Assembly: GCA_031431125.1 (NCBI GenBank)
Contig: JANPCX010000082.1
Location: 1 to 34,608, forward strand
Origin: JANPCX01 sp031431125
Lineage (GTDB): Bacteria > Pseudomonadota > Gammaproteobacteria > Burkholderiales > Burkholderiaceae_C
Direction: 5' to 3'
Length of the DNA stretch: 34,608 nucleotides
Part shown: positions 16,225 to 24,272 of the stretch, piece after piece
Numbering within the stretch: the stretch's first letter is position 1
Layout: each line of letters starts with the position of its first letter
Made by a program: the position numbers and the translations under genes
Notes under the pieces: model-generated
The model's database searches: none
Seen by the model: only the letters and a program-made list of their open reading frames with translations
What the model was told of the DNA's origin: nothing

Positions 16225-17388
16225 ATGAACACGATTTCCACCCAACTGCATCTCAAGAGCCGCCTGCCTCAGGTGGGCACCACCATCTTCAGCGTCATGT
16301 CGACATTGGCGCAAGAACATCAGGCGGTGAACTTGGGACAAGGGTTTCCCGACTTCGATTGCGATCCTGCCTTGCTCAGCGCTGTGAACCTGGCCATGCA
16401 GCAGGGACACAACCAGTACCCACCGATGCCAGGTGTGATTGCCTTGCGTGAGGCGGTGGTACAAAAGATTGAACGCCTTTACGGACGGCGGTACGACGTT
16501 GGCACCGAAGTCACCATCACGGCGGGCGCCACACAAGCCATACTCAGCAGCATCTTGGCCCTGGTCCACCCGGGTGACGAAGTGATCGTGCTGACACCGA
16601 GCTACGACAGCTACGAGCCCAACATCACCTTGGCCGGCGGCACCGCCGTGTTTGTGCCGTTGACTCCGGGCACTTTCAGGCCAGCCTTCGCTCGCATCAG
16701 TGCCGCCTTGTCGCCGCGGACGCGTGCCATCTTGATCAACACGCCCCACAACCCCAGTGCCACAGTGTGGTCCATCGATGAAATGCTTCAGCTGCAAAGC
16801 CTGCTGGCCAGCACCGATGTGATGGTGATTTCGGATGAGGTCTACGAGCACATGGTCTTCGACGACCAACAACACCACAGCGTTTGCTGCTTTGCAGACT
16901 TGGCCGCACGCAGCGTGGTGGTCTCGAGTTTCGGAAAAACCTTCCACGTCACTGGCTGGAAGGTGGGTTATGTGGTGGCCCCAGCCGCCATCATGGCGGA
17001 ATTCCGCAAGGTGCACCAGTTCAATGTGTTCACCGTGAACACGCCCATGCAGTGGGCTTTGGCCCGCTACATGCAGGAGCCGGCGCCCTATTTGCAGTTG
17101 CCCGCCTTTTACCAAACCAAACGCGATCTGTTTCGCTCTGGCTTGGCGTCAACCCGCTTCAAACTCCTGCCCAGCCAGGGCAGCTACTTTCAATGTGTGG
17201 ACTACCGTGGCATCAGTGATCAATCGGAAGAAGACTTCTGTCGCTGGTTGACTGCGGAAGTTGGCGTGGTGGCCATCCCCTTGTCGGCCTTCTACCCTGA
17301 CCGCTTTGAGCAAGGCCTGGTGCGGTTTTGTTTCGCCAAGAAGGAAGCAACGCTGAGGCATGCCCTCGACCGGTTGAGCAGCTTGTAG
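16225..17388 (+). CDS. PLP-dependent aminotransferase, methionine (YbdL-like) type
   Basis: A 387-residue class I/II aminotransferase of the same length as E. coli YbdL, which prefers methionine, histidine and phenylalanine. Seen: NLGQGFPDFDCDP near residue 35, NQYPPMPGVIALREA, TITAGATQAILSSI, NTPHNPSATVW, ISDEVYEHMVFD, and the PLP lysine in SSFGKTFHVTGWKVGY. The start is the ATG at 16225, after the upstream stop at 16196; a longer frame overlaps the CysB-like gene and looks unlike the family. It follows the chelatase and CysB-like genes by 28 bases, which supports a sulfur amino acid role such as methionine salvage. Confidence 0.9.
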   Translation: MNTISTQLHLKSRLPQVGTTIFSVMSTLAQEHQAVNLGQGFPDFDCDPALLSAVNLAMQQGHNQYPPMPGVIALREAVVQKIERLYGRRYDVGTEVTITAGATQAILSSILALVHPGDEVIVLTPSYDSYEPNITLAGGTAVFVPLTPGTFRPAFARISAALSPRTRAILINTPHNPSATVWSIDEMLQLQSLLASTDVMVISDEVYEHMVFDDQQHHSVCCFADLAARSVVVSSFGKTFHVTGWKVGYVVAPAAIMAEFRKVHQFNVFTVNTPMQWALARYMQEPAPYLQLPAFYQTKRDLFRSGLASTRFKLLPSQGSYFQCVDYRGISDQSEEDFCRWLTAEVGVVAIPLSAFYPDRFEQGLVRFCFAKKEATLRHALDRLSSL

Positions 17389-17410
17389 GCCGCAGTCGTT
17401 GCTGCGACGC

Positions 17411-19255
17411 TCACGCGGCGTCCATCGGCAGGTCCAAGTCCACCTTGCTGGGGTCAATTTCGCTTTCGACCAAATCGCGGGCCACCGAGTACAAAAACAA
17501 CAGCTGCAAATAGGCGGGCAACTCGAATGTGGTGTCGGTGGGCTCGTGGCGGAACAACAAAGTCTCCAGTCCCGTCATGGCGTTCTTGGGCAACACCCAA
17601 AGGCGTTGCACTTGCGCCAGCACCTCAGGGTAGTCCTCCAGGTGCAGCCCCCCTGTGAGGTCGGCCCCCCATGGCGGCGCGTAGGCGGAAAACCGCAAGT
17701 TGAAACGCTCGCGCAGACGTTCGTAGTCCTCGCGATCACCGCGGCGGCGGTGAATGTCCAGAAGCTTCAGGTAGGGCATGGGGCTGCTCACCCCGCCCTT
17801 GCCTTCACGCTGCTTCACATGCTCCATCAACAAATCAACGGCCGCTTGCTCTTGGCCCAAGACCCGGAAGAACTCGGCTTGTTGCTCCAAGTCAATCAAC
17901 TCTTCCACCGCAACGGCGCGTTTGGGTTCGTCCCAAAGGCTTGGTGATGCAGACGTGCTGGCATTCAGGGCCATCGGCGCTGTGGGGGGCGCAGCGTCTG
18001 CGATGGCCGAGCTTGGGTCGGTACTCCCAGCGCCGGAGTCGACCTCGGAGATGGTTGCTTTTTTTAACCGTGAGGGACTGATCGGCCACACATCCTTGGG
18101 CGTCATGGCGGGAAGGGGCTCATCAAAACGCGACTGAAACGATGACTCCGGCAATTCGTTGAGTGAAGATGGCCCGGCCGAGGCTGTCCACCACGGCGGT
18201 CGGCTCGCCAAACGTTTCAAGTGCCGCTGCCGCTGCGCCAAATAAACGACGGCCGCCGCAAGCAGCAGCACCAGCGACAACAAGGCATACACCAAGGGAT
18301 TGGCGTAGCGACCTGATTCCGCCTTCACAAGCCGCGCTTGAAGTGCCAAAGTTCGCTCGCGATTGGCTTCATGTTCAGCTTGCAGGCGGTTCAAACTGGT
18401 CTCCAGCGCCGCCAAACGCAGGTCTTCAACCGCCCGCTGTTGGGTCGCTGGGTCGGGCGAAGGGTTGGGCATCGTGGCTGACGGCCTGCTGCCCACAGCA
18501 GGCGCTGGTGCAGCTGCAGGTGCCGGCGGTTCCAGACTCAATCGCGGGCCCGCAGCCGTCGTTGGCTTGCTGACGTTGGCTGCGGCTTGTCGGGATGAAG
18601 CCGTGGCACTCGCGACAGCGCGCGGCGGTTTGGACACCACTGGCTTTGGGGTGACTGCGGCTTGATGGGACCGAGACCGGCCATCCCCGCCAGCGAGACC
18701 CGGTTTGCGCGGTGTGGGTCGTTTCGCACCGGTGGGTGTTGTTGCCGCGTTTTCCGAGGCCGTGCTAACAGCCTGGGGCGAGGCTGCAGCGCGCAGTCGC
18801 GCCGCAGGGGTGTCGTCTTGTTGAAACTCGTTCGACGACAGGGCGGCAGAGATGTCAGGCGCGGCCACCACCTGACTCAGCTGGGGCGGATCGGCCAGCA
18901 CCACAAACTGCCGCACCAAACGTGCGGGACAACCAAGGCTCAAGGTAACAGTGGACACTGGCTCTTCAATCCGAACGCCGGTGCGCACCCGCACCGCAGT
19001 GACCACGGCATCTGCGCCGCGACGAAGTTGAACCTGCACTTGGGCCGAAGGCACCCGTGACTCACCCGCCGTGACCTCGGCCTTGACACAGTCAGAGGTA
19101 AGCACCTCGCCGTCATCCAGGCGCAGCGCAACCGAAAAATTCAGAGGCCCGCCCAGCACCGTGGCATCGGTCACCGAACCCAAGCCCAAGCTCCACACCA
19201 CAGGCGTTGCCAGACACAACAGGGATGCGCAAACCAGTCGCGCCAAGCCAGGCAC
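17411..19255 (-). CDS. FimV-like membrane protein
   Basis: With the GTG start at 19255 this is a 614-residue protein. It has a signal peptide (about 1-22, ending ATPVVWS before LGLGSVTDATVLGGPLNFSV, a typical FimV N-terminal beta domain), a low-complexity Ala/Pro/Ser linker (about 130-285), a short coiled coil, one membrane segment (about 319-340), an acidic stretch, and a C-terminal TPR-like region starting VEELIDLEQQAEFFRVLGQ. FimV proteins bind peptidoglycan and organise poles, type IV pili and twitching. It is shorter than most FimV proteins. Alternative starts are ATG 19336 or 19312, overlapping the upstream gene; I prefer GTG because the signal peptide then begins correctly. Confidence 0.78.
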   Translation of the reverse strand: MPGLARLVCASLLCLATPVVWSLGLGSVTDATVLGGPLNFSVALRLDDGEVLTSDCVKAEVTAGESRVPSAQVQVQLRRGADAVVTAVRVRTGVRIEEPVSTVTLSLGCPARLVRQFVVLADPPQLSQVVAAPDISAALSSNEFQQDDTPAARLRAAASPQAVSTASENAATTPTGAKRPTPRKPGLAGGDGRSRSHQAAVTPKPVVSKPPRAVASATASSRQAAANVSKPTTAAGPRLSLEPPAPAAAPAPAVGSRPSATMPNPSPDPATQQRAVEDLRLAALETSLNRLQAEHEANRERTLALQARLVKAESGRYANPLVYALLSLVLLLAAAVVYLAQRQRHLKRLASRPPWWTASAGPSSLNELPESSFQSRFDEPLPAMTPKDVWPISPSRLKKATISEVDSGAGSTDPSSAIADAAPPTAPMALNASTSASPSLWDEPKRAVAVEELIDLEQQAEFFRVLGQEQAAVDLLMEHVKQREGKGGVSSPMPYLKLLDIHRRRGDREDYERLRERFNLRFSAYAPPWGADLTGGLHLEDYPEVLAQVQRLWVLPKNAMTGLETLLFRHEPTDTTFELPAYLQLLFLYSVARDLVESEIDPSKVDLDLPMDAA

Positions 19256-19257
19256 TC

Positions 19258-20022
19258 TCAACGCGTATCGCCCGAAGGGCGTCCATCTTCCGCATCGAGC
19301 TGCGCCTGCCATGCACTGATGGCAGTTGACGGCCACTCGTTGCTTGACGCGGGACCGAAGGATTGCCCCACCCTGTGGGCATGTTGTGCAGCCTTGGAAA
19401 AAAGTCCCACCACACCGCCCACCAATCCAGGCTGAGGCTCGTCACAACCCAGCCGCAAATACAGACGTCCACGTAACGTCATTAGAACCAGCGGCGGCTC
19501 ACTGGCCATCCAATCTTGGGCAGTTTGGTTGAACTGCTCGGCCAAATCGCCGTCGAGCCAGGAAGCGGCCAAATGGGGTTCACTGGCCACCACACCAAAA
19601 CGGCTGCGCAGATTTCTATCCGCGACTGCCACCTTGCTGAACATGGACAGCCAACGCATTTCCTCGGGCGCTGTGCCATCAATGAAAGTTTGAGAGGTTT
19701 GAGTGAAGTGTTCGTAAGCGGCTTTTTCCAGCACCTCCATCAGCGGGCGGCTGAGCACCAACATTTGGAGGTCGGCTGGCAATTGCAACTCCATGCGCAT
19801 GCGCAACTCGCGGCCCGGGATGTAGTCCCGCTGCGAAGGCCCCCACTCTAAACGCCAAGGCAACTGCCCGGCGGCGCCATCCATGGCACCGTCAATCACA
19901 AACCCACCGACCTCACGCACACGTTTGATGTCCCAGCCTTGCTGCTTGGCCCAGTCTGGCAAACCGCCCCACTCGGCATCGGCCGAGGCGCCGGATATCC
20001 ATCGTTTCAGTGTGTAAAGCAT
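19258..20022 (-). CDS. Unknown protein coupled to the FimV-like gene
   Basis: A 254-residue cytoplasmic-looking protein starting MLYTLKRWISGASADAEWGG. No signal peptide, membrane segment or catalytic motif is visible; the middle contains LEWGPSQRDYIPGRELRMRM and a region rich in charged residues. I do not recognise the family, though its composition and codon use fit a real gene. Its stop is followed after two bases by the likely GTG of the FimV-like gene (TGA-GA-GTG), so the pair is probably co-translated and may act together. A divergent glutathione transferase gene begins 61 bases away on the other strand. Confidence 0.8.
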   Translation of the reverse strand: MLYTLKRWISGASADAEWGGLPDWAKQQGWDIKRVREVGGFVIDGAMDGAAGQLPWRLEWGPSQRDYIPGRELRMRMELQLPADLQMLVLSRPLMEVLEKAAYEHFTQTSQTFIDGTAPEEMRWLSMFSKVAVADRNLRSRFGVVASEPHLAASWLDGDLAEQFNQTAQDWMASEPPLVLMTLRGRLYLRLGCDEPQPGLVGGVVGLFSKAAQHAHRVGQSFGPASSNEWPSTAISAWQAQLDAEDGRPSGDTR

Positions 20023-20083
20023 GGTTAATTCGGATGCACTAGAGTGTGTTCAAACAACCCGTTGATCAAAGGAGCCAACCGTC

Positions 20084-20776
20084 ATGATCGAAGTGTATTC
20101 GTGGGCCACACCGAATGGGCACAAAGTTCACATCATGCTGGAGGAGTGTGGCCTGCCCTACAGGGTTCACCCGGTCGATATTGGGGCGGGTCAGCAGTTC
20201 GAGCCCCACTTCTTAGCCATCAGCCCCAACAACAAAATACCGGCCATCGAGGACAGTGAGGGCCCCGACGGCAAGCCGATGTCGCTGTTTGAATCGGGCG
20301 CCATCTTGCTGTATTTAGCGGGCAAAACGGGGCGCTTTTTGCCAAACTCCACACGTGGCCGTTACGAGGTGTTGCAGTGGTTGATGTTTCAGATGGGCGG
20401 CGTCGGACCCATGCTGGGCCAGGCCCATCATTTCAGAATTTATGCCCCAGAGAAAATTGACTATGCCGTTGACCGCTACACCAATGAAGCCAAACGCCTG
20501 TATGGCGTGATGGACAAGCAGTTGGCCAAACAAAAATACATGGCAGGGCCCGAATACAGCATTGCGGACATCGCCATCTTCCCCTGGTTACGGTCATGGA
20601 AAAACCAAGGCATTGATTGGAACGACTACCCCCACCTCAAAGGTTGGTTCGATGAGATCAGCGCACGACCTGCCGTGCAGCGCGGCGTGGAGGTGCTGGC
20701 CAACTTGCGCAAGCCCATCACGGGCGAGAAAGAACGTGAAGTTTTGTTTGGAAGTCAGCAGTACCAGCGACGCTGA
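20084..20776 (+). CDS. Glutathione S-transferase, Nu-class-like (YfcG/YghU type)
   Basis: A 230-residue glutathione transferase-fold protein. The N-terminal thioredoxin-like domain has YSWATPNGHKVHIMLEE, with the Thr/Asn pair typical of the Nu class in place of the catalytic Cys or Ser, then PNNKIPAIED with the cis-proline loop, and ESGAILLYLA which binds the gamma-glutamyl group. The C-terminal helical domain follows from about residue 95, including YMAGPEYSIADIAIFPWL. E. coli homologues act as disulfide-bond oxidoreductases toward glutathione and related disulfides. AAAGGAG lies ten bases before the ATG. Confidence 0.92.
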   Translation: MIEVYSWATPNGHKVHIMLEECGLPYRVHPVDIGAGQQFEPHFLAISPNNKIPAIEDSEGPDGKPMSLFESGAILLYLAGKTGRFLPNSTRGRYEVLQWLMFQMGGVGPMLGQAHHFRIYAPEKIDYAVDRYTNEAKRLYGVMDKQLAKQKYMAGPEYSIADIAIFPWLRSWKNQGIDWNDYPHLKGWFDEISARPAVQRGVEVLANLRKPITGEKEREVLFGSQQYQRR

Positions 20777-20792
20777 ATAACGCTGACCCTCA

Positions 20793-20822
20793 CACGGTGC
20801 CACCTGGTCAGATGGCACCGTG
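20793..20822. terminator. Hairpin between the GST gene and kbp
   Basis: CACGGTGCCA (20793-20802) pairs perfectly with TGGCACCGTG (20813-20822) around a 10-base loop, between the convergent ends of the GST gene and kbp. No T tract follows on either strand, so it is not a standard intrinsic terminator; it may block 3' decay or act with Rho. Confidence 0.5.
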
Positions 20823-20839
20823 CCGTCATTCCACCTGTA

Positions 20840-21352
20840 TCAAGCGGCTGGAATGCGCAACAACTGCCCCGGATAAATTTTGTCCGGGTGCGACAACATC
20901 GGCTTGTTGGCCTCAAAAATTTTCATGTACGCGTTGGCATTGCCATACTGCGATTTGGCAATGGCCGACAAGGTGTCGCCACGCACCACGGTGTAGTAGC
21001 GTGACTCGTCCGCTGGCTGGCTCACGGTGAGCATGTCGTTGACCTTTTCAACCCCATGCACATTGCCGCAGCACAGCAGAATTTTTTCCTTGGTGGCTTG
21101 GTCTGCGGCCACACCCGCCACGGTGACGCTGCCCGACGCGCCATCAAACTCCACATTCAATCCGTCAGCGCTGAGGTGCTGTGTGGCGATGTAGGCAGAA
21201 ATCGCGGCGCCGGCTGTTTGGTTGGCATCGGCCACCTTGGCTTGCAAGGCTGCATCGTCCGGTGCGGCCTGGGCTTGTTTTGCCACTGCCTCGGTGTCTT
21301 TGCTGCCGAAAAGTTTCTCACCTGCTTCCTTGATAAAACTCATGAGACCCAT
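20840..21352 (-). CDS. kbp: Potassium-binding protein Kbp (BON + LysM domains)
   Basis: A 170-residue homologue of E. coli Kbp (YgaU, 149 residues), a cytoplasmic protein that binds potassium and changes shape in doing so. The match is seen at the start (MGLMSFIKEAGEKLFG), in a BON domain (about residues 46-111, including KEKILLCCGNVHGVEKV) and in the C-terminal LysM domain (about 119-167, from YYTVVRGDTLSAIAKSQYGN to PDKIYPGQLLRIP). It is longer than E. coli Kbp because of an extra alanine-rich segment at about 20-45. GGAGTAAC lies before the ATG. There is no signal peptide, so the LysM domain is not for cell-wall binding here. Confidence 0.92.
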   Translation of the reverse strand: MGLMSFIKEAGEKLFGSKDTEAVAKQAQAAPDDAALQAKVADANQTAGAAISAYIATQHLSADGLNVEFDGASGSVTVAGVAADQATKEKILLCCGNVHGVEKVNDMLTVSQPADESRYYTVVRGDTLSAIAKSQYGNANAYMKIFEANKPMLSHPDKIYPGQLLRIPAA

Positions 21353-21534
21353 GGTTACTCCTTCTGGTGTGGATGTTCGTGTCCGTGCAAACCTTGGTTC
21401 AACGGAGCCGGCCCGCGGCCGACTGTTGGCAATGTAACCGCTCCATATGAAAAACCTCCCAACGGCGAATATTCAGGCGAGCGCACAATCCCCCACCCTC
21501 CCCACCGAGACCTTGACCCGGTTTCGCACATGCG

Positions 21535-22320
21535 ATGTCCGGCTACCAAACCCAGCAAAACCCCATCGCCATCAGCGGCGTGGCAGACTTGATCATTCGG
21601 TCCCTGCTGGACCGCCAGCAGTTCTTCGACCCCCTCGGCGCAGCCGCCCACCTGGGCATTTCATCGGCCGCCTGGCCCCTCTTTGGTATGAGCTGGCCCT
21701 CGGGTCTGCACTTGGCGGCGCGCTTGGCGCTTCGCCCGGTCAACGGCCTGGAGCGCGTCTTGGAGTTGGGCTGCGGCTTAGGTTTGGCCAGCCTCGTCGG
21801 CCACCGCCGGGGCGTGGACATGACAGCCAGCGACTGCCACCCCTTGGCCGCCACCTTTCTGCGCGAAAACAGCCGCCTCAACCAACTCGCCCCCATCAAG
21901 TACAGGCACGCGCAATGGGGTGCATTGCCGTTGGCGTTGCCGCTACAACAAGCCGATCCCGACCTGCCGTTGACCGGCCACTTCGACCTCATCATCGCCA
22001 GCGACGTCCTCTACGAACGCGACGAAGCAGGCCACCTGGCGAACTACATTCACCTGCATGCCGCGCCAGCCGCCGAAGTGTGGATCGTCGACCCCAACCG
22101 AGGCAACCGCGCGGCATTTTGCAAACACATGGTGGCCCTGGGCTACAGCCAGCGCGAGGAAAACCTGAGCCATGCGGCCACGGCTGATGTGGCGGCTTAT
22201 AAGGGGCGGGTGTTGGTGTTTTTGAAGGTGGGGTTGGGTCCAGACCTGTCGCCACTTACGGTGTCCGGTACAAAACCATCACACCGAACCACAGGGCCTG
22301 CTGGGCTATCGCCTGCATAA
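21535..22320 (+). CDS. Class I SAM-dependent methyltransferase
   Basis: A 261-residue protein with a Rossmann-type SAM-binding motif I VLELGCGLGLASL (about residues 79-91), an acidic residue at the end of strand 2 (DMTASDCHPLA), and FDLIIASDVLYERD as the post-II motif. The pattern resembles the Methyltransf_16/METTL21 group, which methylates lysines on proteins; the true substrate is unknown. The catalytic domain ends near YKGRVLVFLK (about residue 231), and the last 30 residues look like a tail read into following sequence. It is divergent from kbp, with 182 bases between them and no clear promoter motif. Confidence 0.85.
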   Translation: MSGYQTQQNPIAISGVADLIIRSLLDRQQFFDPLGAAAHLGISSAAWPLFGMSWPSGLHLAARLALRPVNGLERVLELGCGLGLASLVGHRRGVDMTASDCHPLAATFLRENSRLNQLAPIKYRHAQWGALPLALPLQQADPDLPLTGHFDLIIASDVLYERDEAGHLANYIHLHAAPAAEVWIVDPNRGNRAAFCKHMVALGYSQREENLSHAATADVAAYKGRVLVFLKVGLGPDLSPLTVSGTKPSHRTTGPAGLSPA

Positions 22321-22690
22321 CGCACGGATCGGGAGATCTGACCGGATTTGAGACTCGTTCTGGCGTGGTTGGGTGCGATTCAAAGTGATGTGTTGTGAGG
22401 CAAACAGCGCATGAGGGTGCGGCACGTCACTTTGAATCGCACTCCGCTTGGGGCTGAGTCCAGCCCAGTTGGAAAAATTTCGCAGCATTTGGTGCGAGCG
22501 AGATTCAGGCGTTTCGGCCTCTGAGGCACGGTGCAGCAGGAGAGCACAACCGGACGAAAGGAGCGCAACAGTCTGCCGGTTTTGACGATTTTTCGATGGC
22601 TGTATAAAGAGCCGTGTCGATGTAAAAACCCCAAACAGAATGCGGCCTACAAGCCGAACGAGCCACCGGACCAAGGGAGACAGACGGCGG
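22321..22690. other. Gene-free stretch before the integron-like site, with a long inverted repeat
   Basis: No convincing gene lies here; a 122-codon minus frame (22306-22674) lacks integrase or other recognisable features. The main structure is an inverted repeat: 22373-22392 (GTGCGATTCAAAGTGATGTG) and 22423-22442 (CACGTCACTTTGAATCGCAC) match at 19 of 20 positions around a 30-base spacer. It could be a terminator-like structure, a protein-binding site or a remnant of a small mobile element. In a complete integron the integrase gene would start in this region on the minus strand; it is absent. Confidence 0.6.
22582..22610 (+). promoter_or_regulatory. Possible cassette promoter
   Basis: TTGACG (22582-22587) is followed after 17 bases by TAAAGA (22605-22610), or after 15 bases by TATAAA (22603-22608). 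Either could form a sigma-70 promoter pointing into the cassette, the position held by Pc-type promoters in integrons. Support is motif and position only. Confidence 0.4.
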
Positions 22691-22729
22691 TGTTATGCAG
22701 CAAAACTGTCACCCGTCAACACGTTAGAC
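22691..22729 (+). promoter_or_regulatory. attI-like integron recombination site
   Basis: TGTTATGCAGCA (22691-22702) followed after 20 bases by GTTAGAC (22723-22729) resembles the last part of attI1 of class 1 integrons as I recall it (TGTTACGCAGCA, 21 bases, GTTAGGC), and the spacer also shares a GTCxCCC block. GTTAGAC fits the core GTTRRRY, cut between G and TT during cassette insertion. No R''-type partner (RYYYAAC) is found upstream, so this is not simply another attC. An attI site without an integrase gene beside it is unusual. Confidence 0.55.
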
Positions 22730-24272
22730 CTCACAATCCACCGAATCGCAGCCCTCGAGGAGTCGCCCTTGTTCTCAAAGATTGACTTCAGGTACACGGA
22801 CGCCACAGAAGAGAAAATTCATTCACCAGAGATCATTGAGCGGTGCTTTGTGGACCTTGAGAACATTCTTGAGAAGATCAATGATCCTGCCAAGTTCCTC
22901 ATCATCGGCCCGAAAGGAAGCGGCAAGAGCGCCTTTTCGTCCAAGGTTCAGATAGAAGCCGGGTCGGCTTGGAACAAATTCGTCGCAACTGACGAACTTG
23001 AGCAGTTCGAGTTCCCGTTGCTCGAAAAAACAGGCGGCGAGCGTGGCAAGTCGATCGGCGGAGCCATTTCGGTTTGGCAACTGCTCATCACCATTCGGAT
23101 GCTCTCCTTGCTTCTTCAGGATCAACAGTTTCGGGAGAAGAATGAAACTGTTGAAGCACTTGCCACTGCACTTCAAAAGCACGGCCTTTCACCTTCATCG
23201 AGTTTGGTTGCCATCGTTCAACAGACGAGCCGTCGCGGAGCGTTCTTCAGCTTCAAAACCGTCTATGCCGAGATTCGGGGCGAAACCTCATCGGACGCAA
23301 CCGCAAAGGTTAAGGATCCTGCAGCGATCCTTGACTCCATCAAGGAACTACTCACGGGATGCTCACCAACCGGGGCGTCTTATCGATTTGTCATTGATGG
23401 GCTTGATCACCCACTGAAGGACGGTAGAAGCAATGCGGCCTACTTGGGTGACTTAATCAATGCTGCTCGGGCAGTCAATCTCTTCTTCACTGAACAAAAG
23501 GTCGATGCCAAGGTCATTGTTTTAATCCGCGACGAAGTGCTTGCGCTGATACCCGATCCGAATCTTGCTAAACGCGTGAACGATAACGGGATAATGCTCA
23601 AGTGGTACGAGAACTCCAGAGCTCCACTCGAAACTGCACTCCTGGCGGTCGTTGGGAAGCGCGCGAATGCCGCAGGATTTACAGAGCCTATTGAGACACT
23701 TTGGCCAAAGTGGTTCAACGCTTACATTGACTCAAAGGAGTCTGTTTCATTTGTGTTGGACAACACGAGACATCTTCCCCGCGATCTTATTAGCTTCTTT
23801 CGGGAACTTCAGAAGCTAAAGGTGGAACCGGCATTCGAGCGCAGGGCAGTTTTGGTCGCGCTTGGAAACTACTCTGAGTGGTATCTCCAGGAGCTCTCGG
23901 ATAGCATAGTCGGGTTTGTCAGCGAAGAGGTTCGCTCTGAACTGCCGGCAATACTTTCCGAGCTTGGGCGACGATTCACATTCTCGGAGCTTCAGACCAA
24001 AGTAGCCGAGCATGGACTCGCGGACAAGCAGTCGACCGAAGAGTTGGCAAAGGACCTCTTCAATACCTCCTGGATTGGCAACGTATGGAAAACTACTGAA
24101 GGAACTGATCGCTTCTCTTTCAAGCATCGAAAGCGAAACGCGACATTCAACAAGAATCGCGGGATCGTCATTCACAACGGCCTCTGGAAGGCACTGAATC
24201 TCGTCTAGTGGCGCAGTGAGGTCTAACCATTCGTTCCGGCCTGCGGCCTCCGCGCGCGGCTGAACTCAAACG
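22724..24272 (+). mobile_element. Single integron gene cassette
   Basis: Bounded on the left by the core cut G|TTAGAC (22723/22724) and on the right by an attC site (24221-24279), this 1.55-kb unit holds one gene running toward attC, the standard cassette layout. The gene starts 46 bases after the left core and its stop is 12 bases before the attC R'' core, equally typical. Base composition inside is visibly lower in GC than the neighbouring genes. No integrase is present, and the right core is degenerate, so the cassette appears fixed in place. Confidence 0.65.
22769..24208 (+). CDS. P-loop ATPase, Sll1717-like, in the integron cassette
   Basis: A 479-residue protein starting at TTG (22769), six bases after GAGGAG. 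The N-terminus (FSKIDFRYTDATEEKIHSPE) resembles Sll1717-type P-loop ATPases. Walker A is GPKGSGKS (47-54); a Walker B-like segment RFVIDGLDH lies near 206-212. From about residue 220 there is an Asn/Lys-rich helical region and a C-terminal domain ending NRGIVIHNGLWKALNLV, possibly a winged helix. Longer versions of the frame (from 22640) read through the attI-like site and are unlikely. Function is unknown; the position suggests transfer between species and a possible accessory or defence role. Codon and base use differ from neighbours. Confidence 0.75.
   Translation: MFSKIDFRYTDATEEKIHSPEIIERCFVDLENILEKINDPAKFLIIGPKGSGKSAFSSKVQIEAGSAWNKFVATDELEQFEFPLLEKTGGERGKSIGGAISVWQLLITIRMLSLLLQDQQFREKNETVEALATALQKHGLSPSSSLVAIVQQTSRRGAFFSFKTVYAEIRGETSSDATAKVKDPAAILDSIKELLTGCSPTGASYRFVIDGLDHPLKDGRSNAAYLGDLINAARAVNLFFTEQKVDAKVIVLIRDEVLALIPDPNLAKRVNDNGIMLKWYENSRAPLETALLAVVGKRANAAGFTEPIETLWPKWFNAYIDSKESVSFVLDNTRHLPRDLISFFRELQKLKVEPAFERRAVLVALGNYSEWYLQELSDSIVGFVSEEVRSELPAILSELGRRFTFSELQTKVAEHGLADKQSTEELAKDLFNTSWIGNVWKTTEGTDRFSFKHRKRNATFNKNRGIVIHNGLWKALNLV

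Noticed and set aside
16144..17115. 323-codon minus frame opposite the aminotransferase
   Set aside because: Antisense to a complete aminotransferase with all motifs; no protein-like features of its own.
22306..22674. 122-codon minus frame as a remnant integrase
   Set aside because: Its translation shows no tyrosine recombinase or IntI patches; it is more likely non-coding sequence around the inverted repeat.
22620..22729. Second attC upstream of the cassette
   Set aside because: Searched by eye for an RYYYAAC core paired with GTTAGAC; none is present, so the left site is better read as attI-like.
22640..22768. Start of the cassette ATPase at ATG 22640
   Set aside because: The added 43 residues (rich in Arg/Thr) would be translated through the attI-like site; the TTG with GAGGAG fits both the cassette layout and the family N-terminus.
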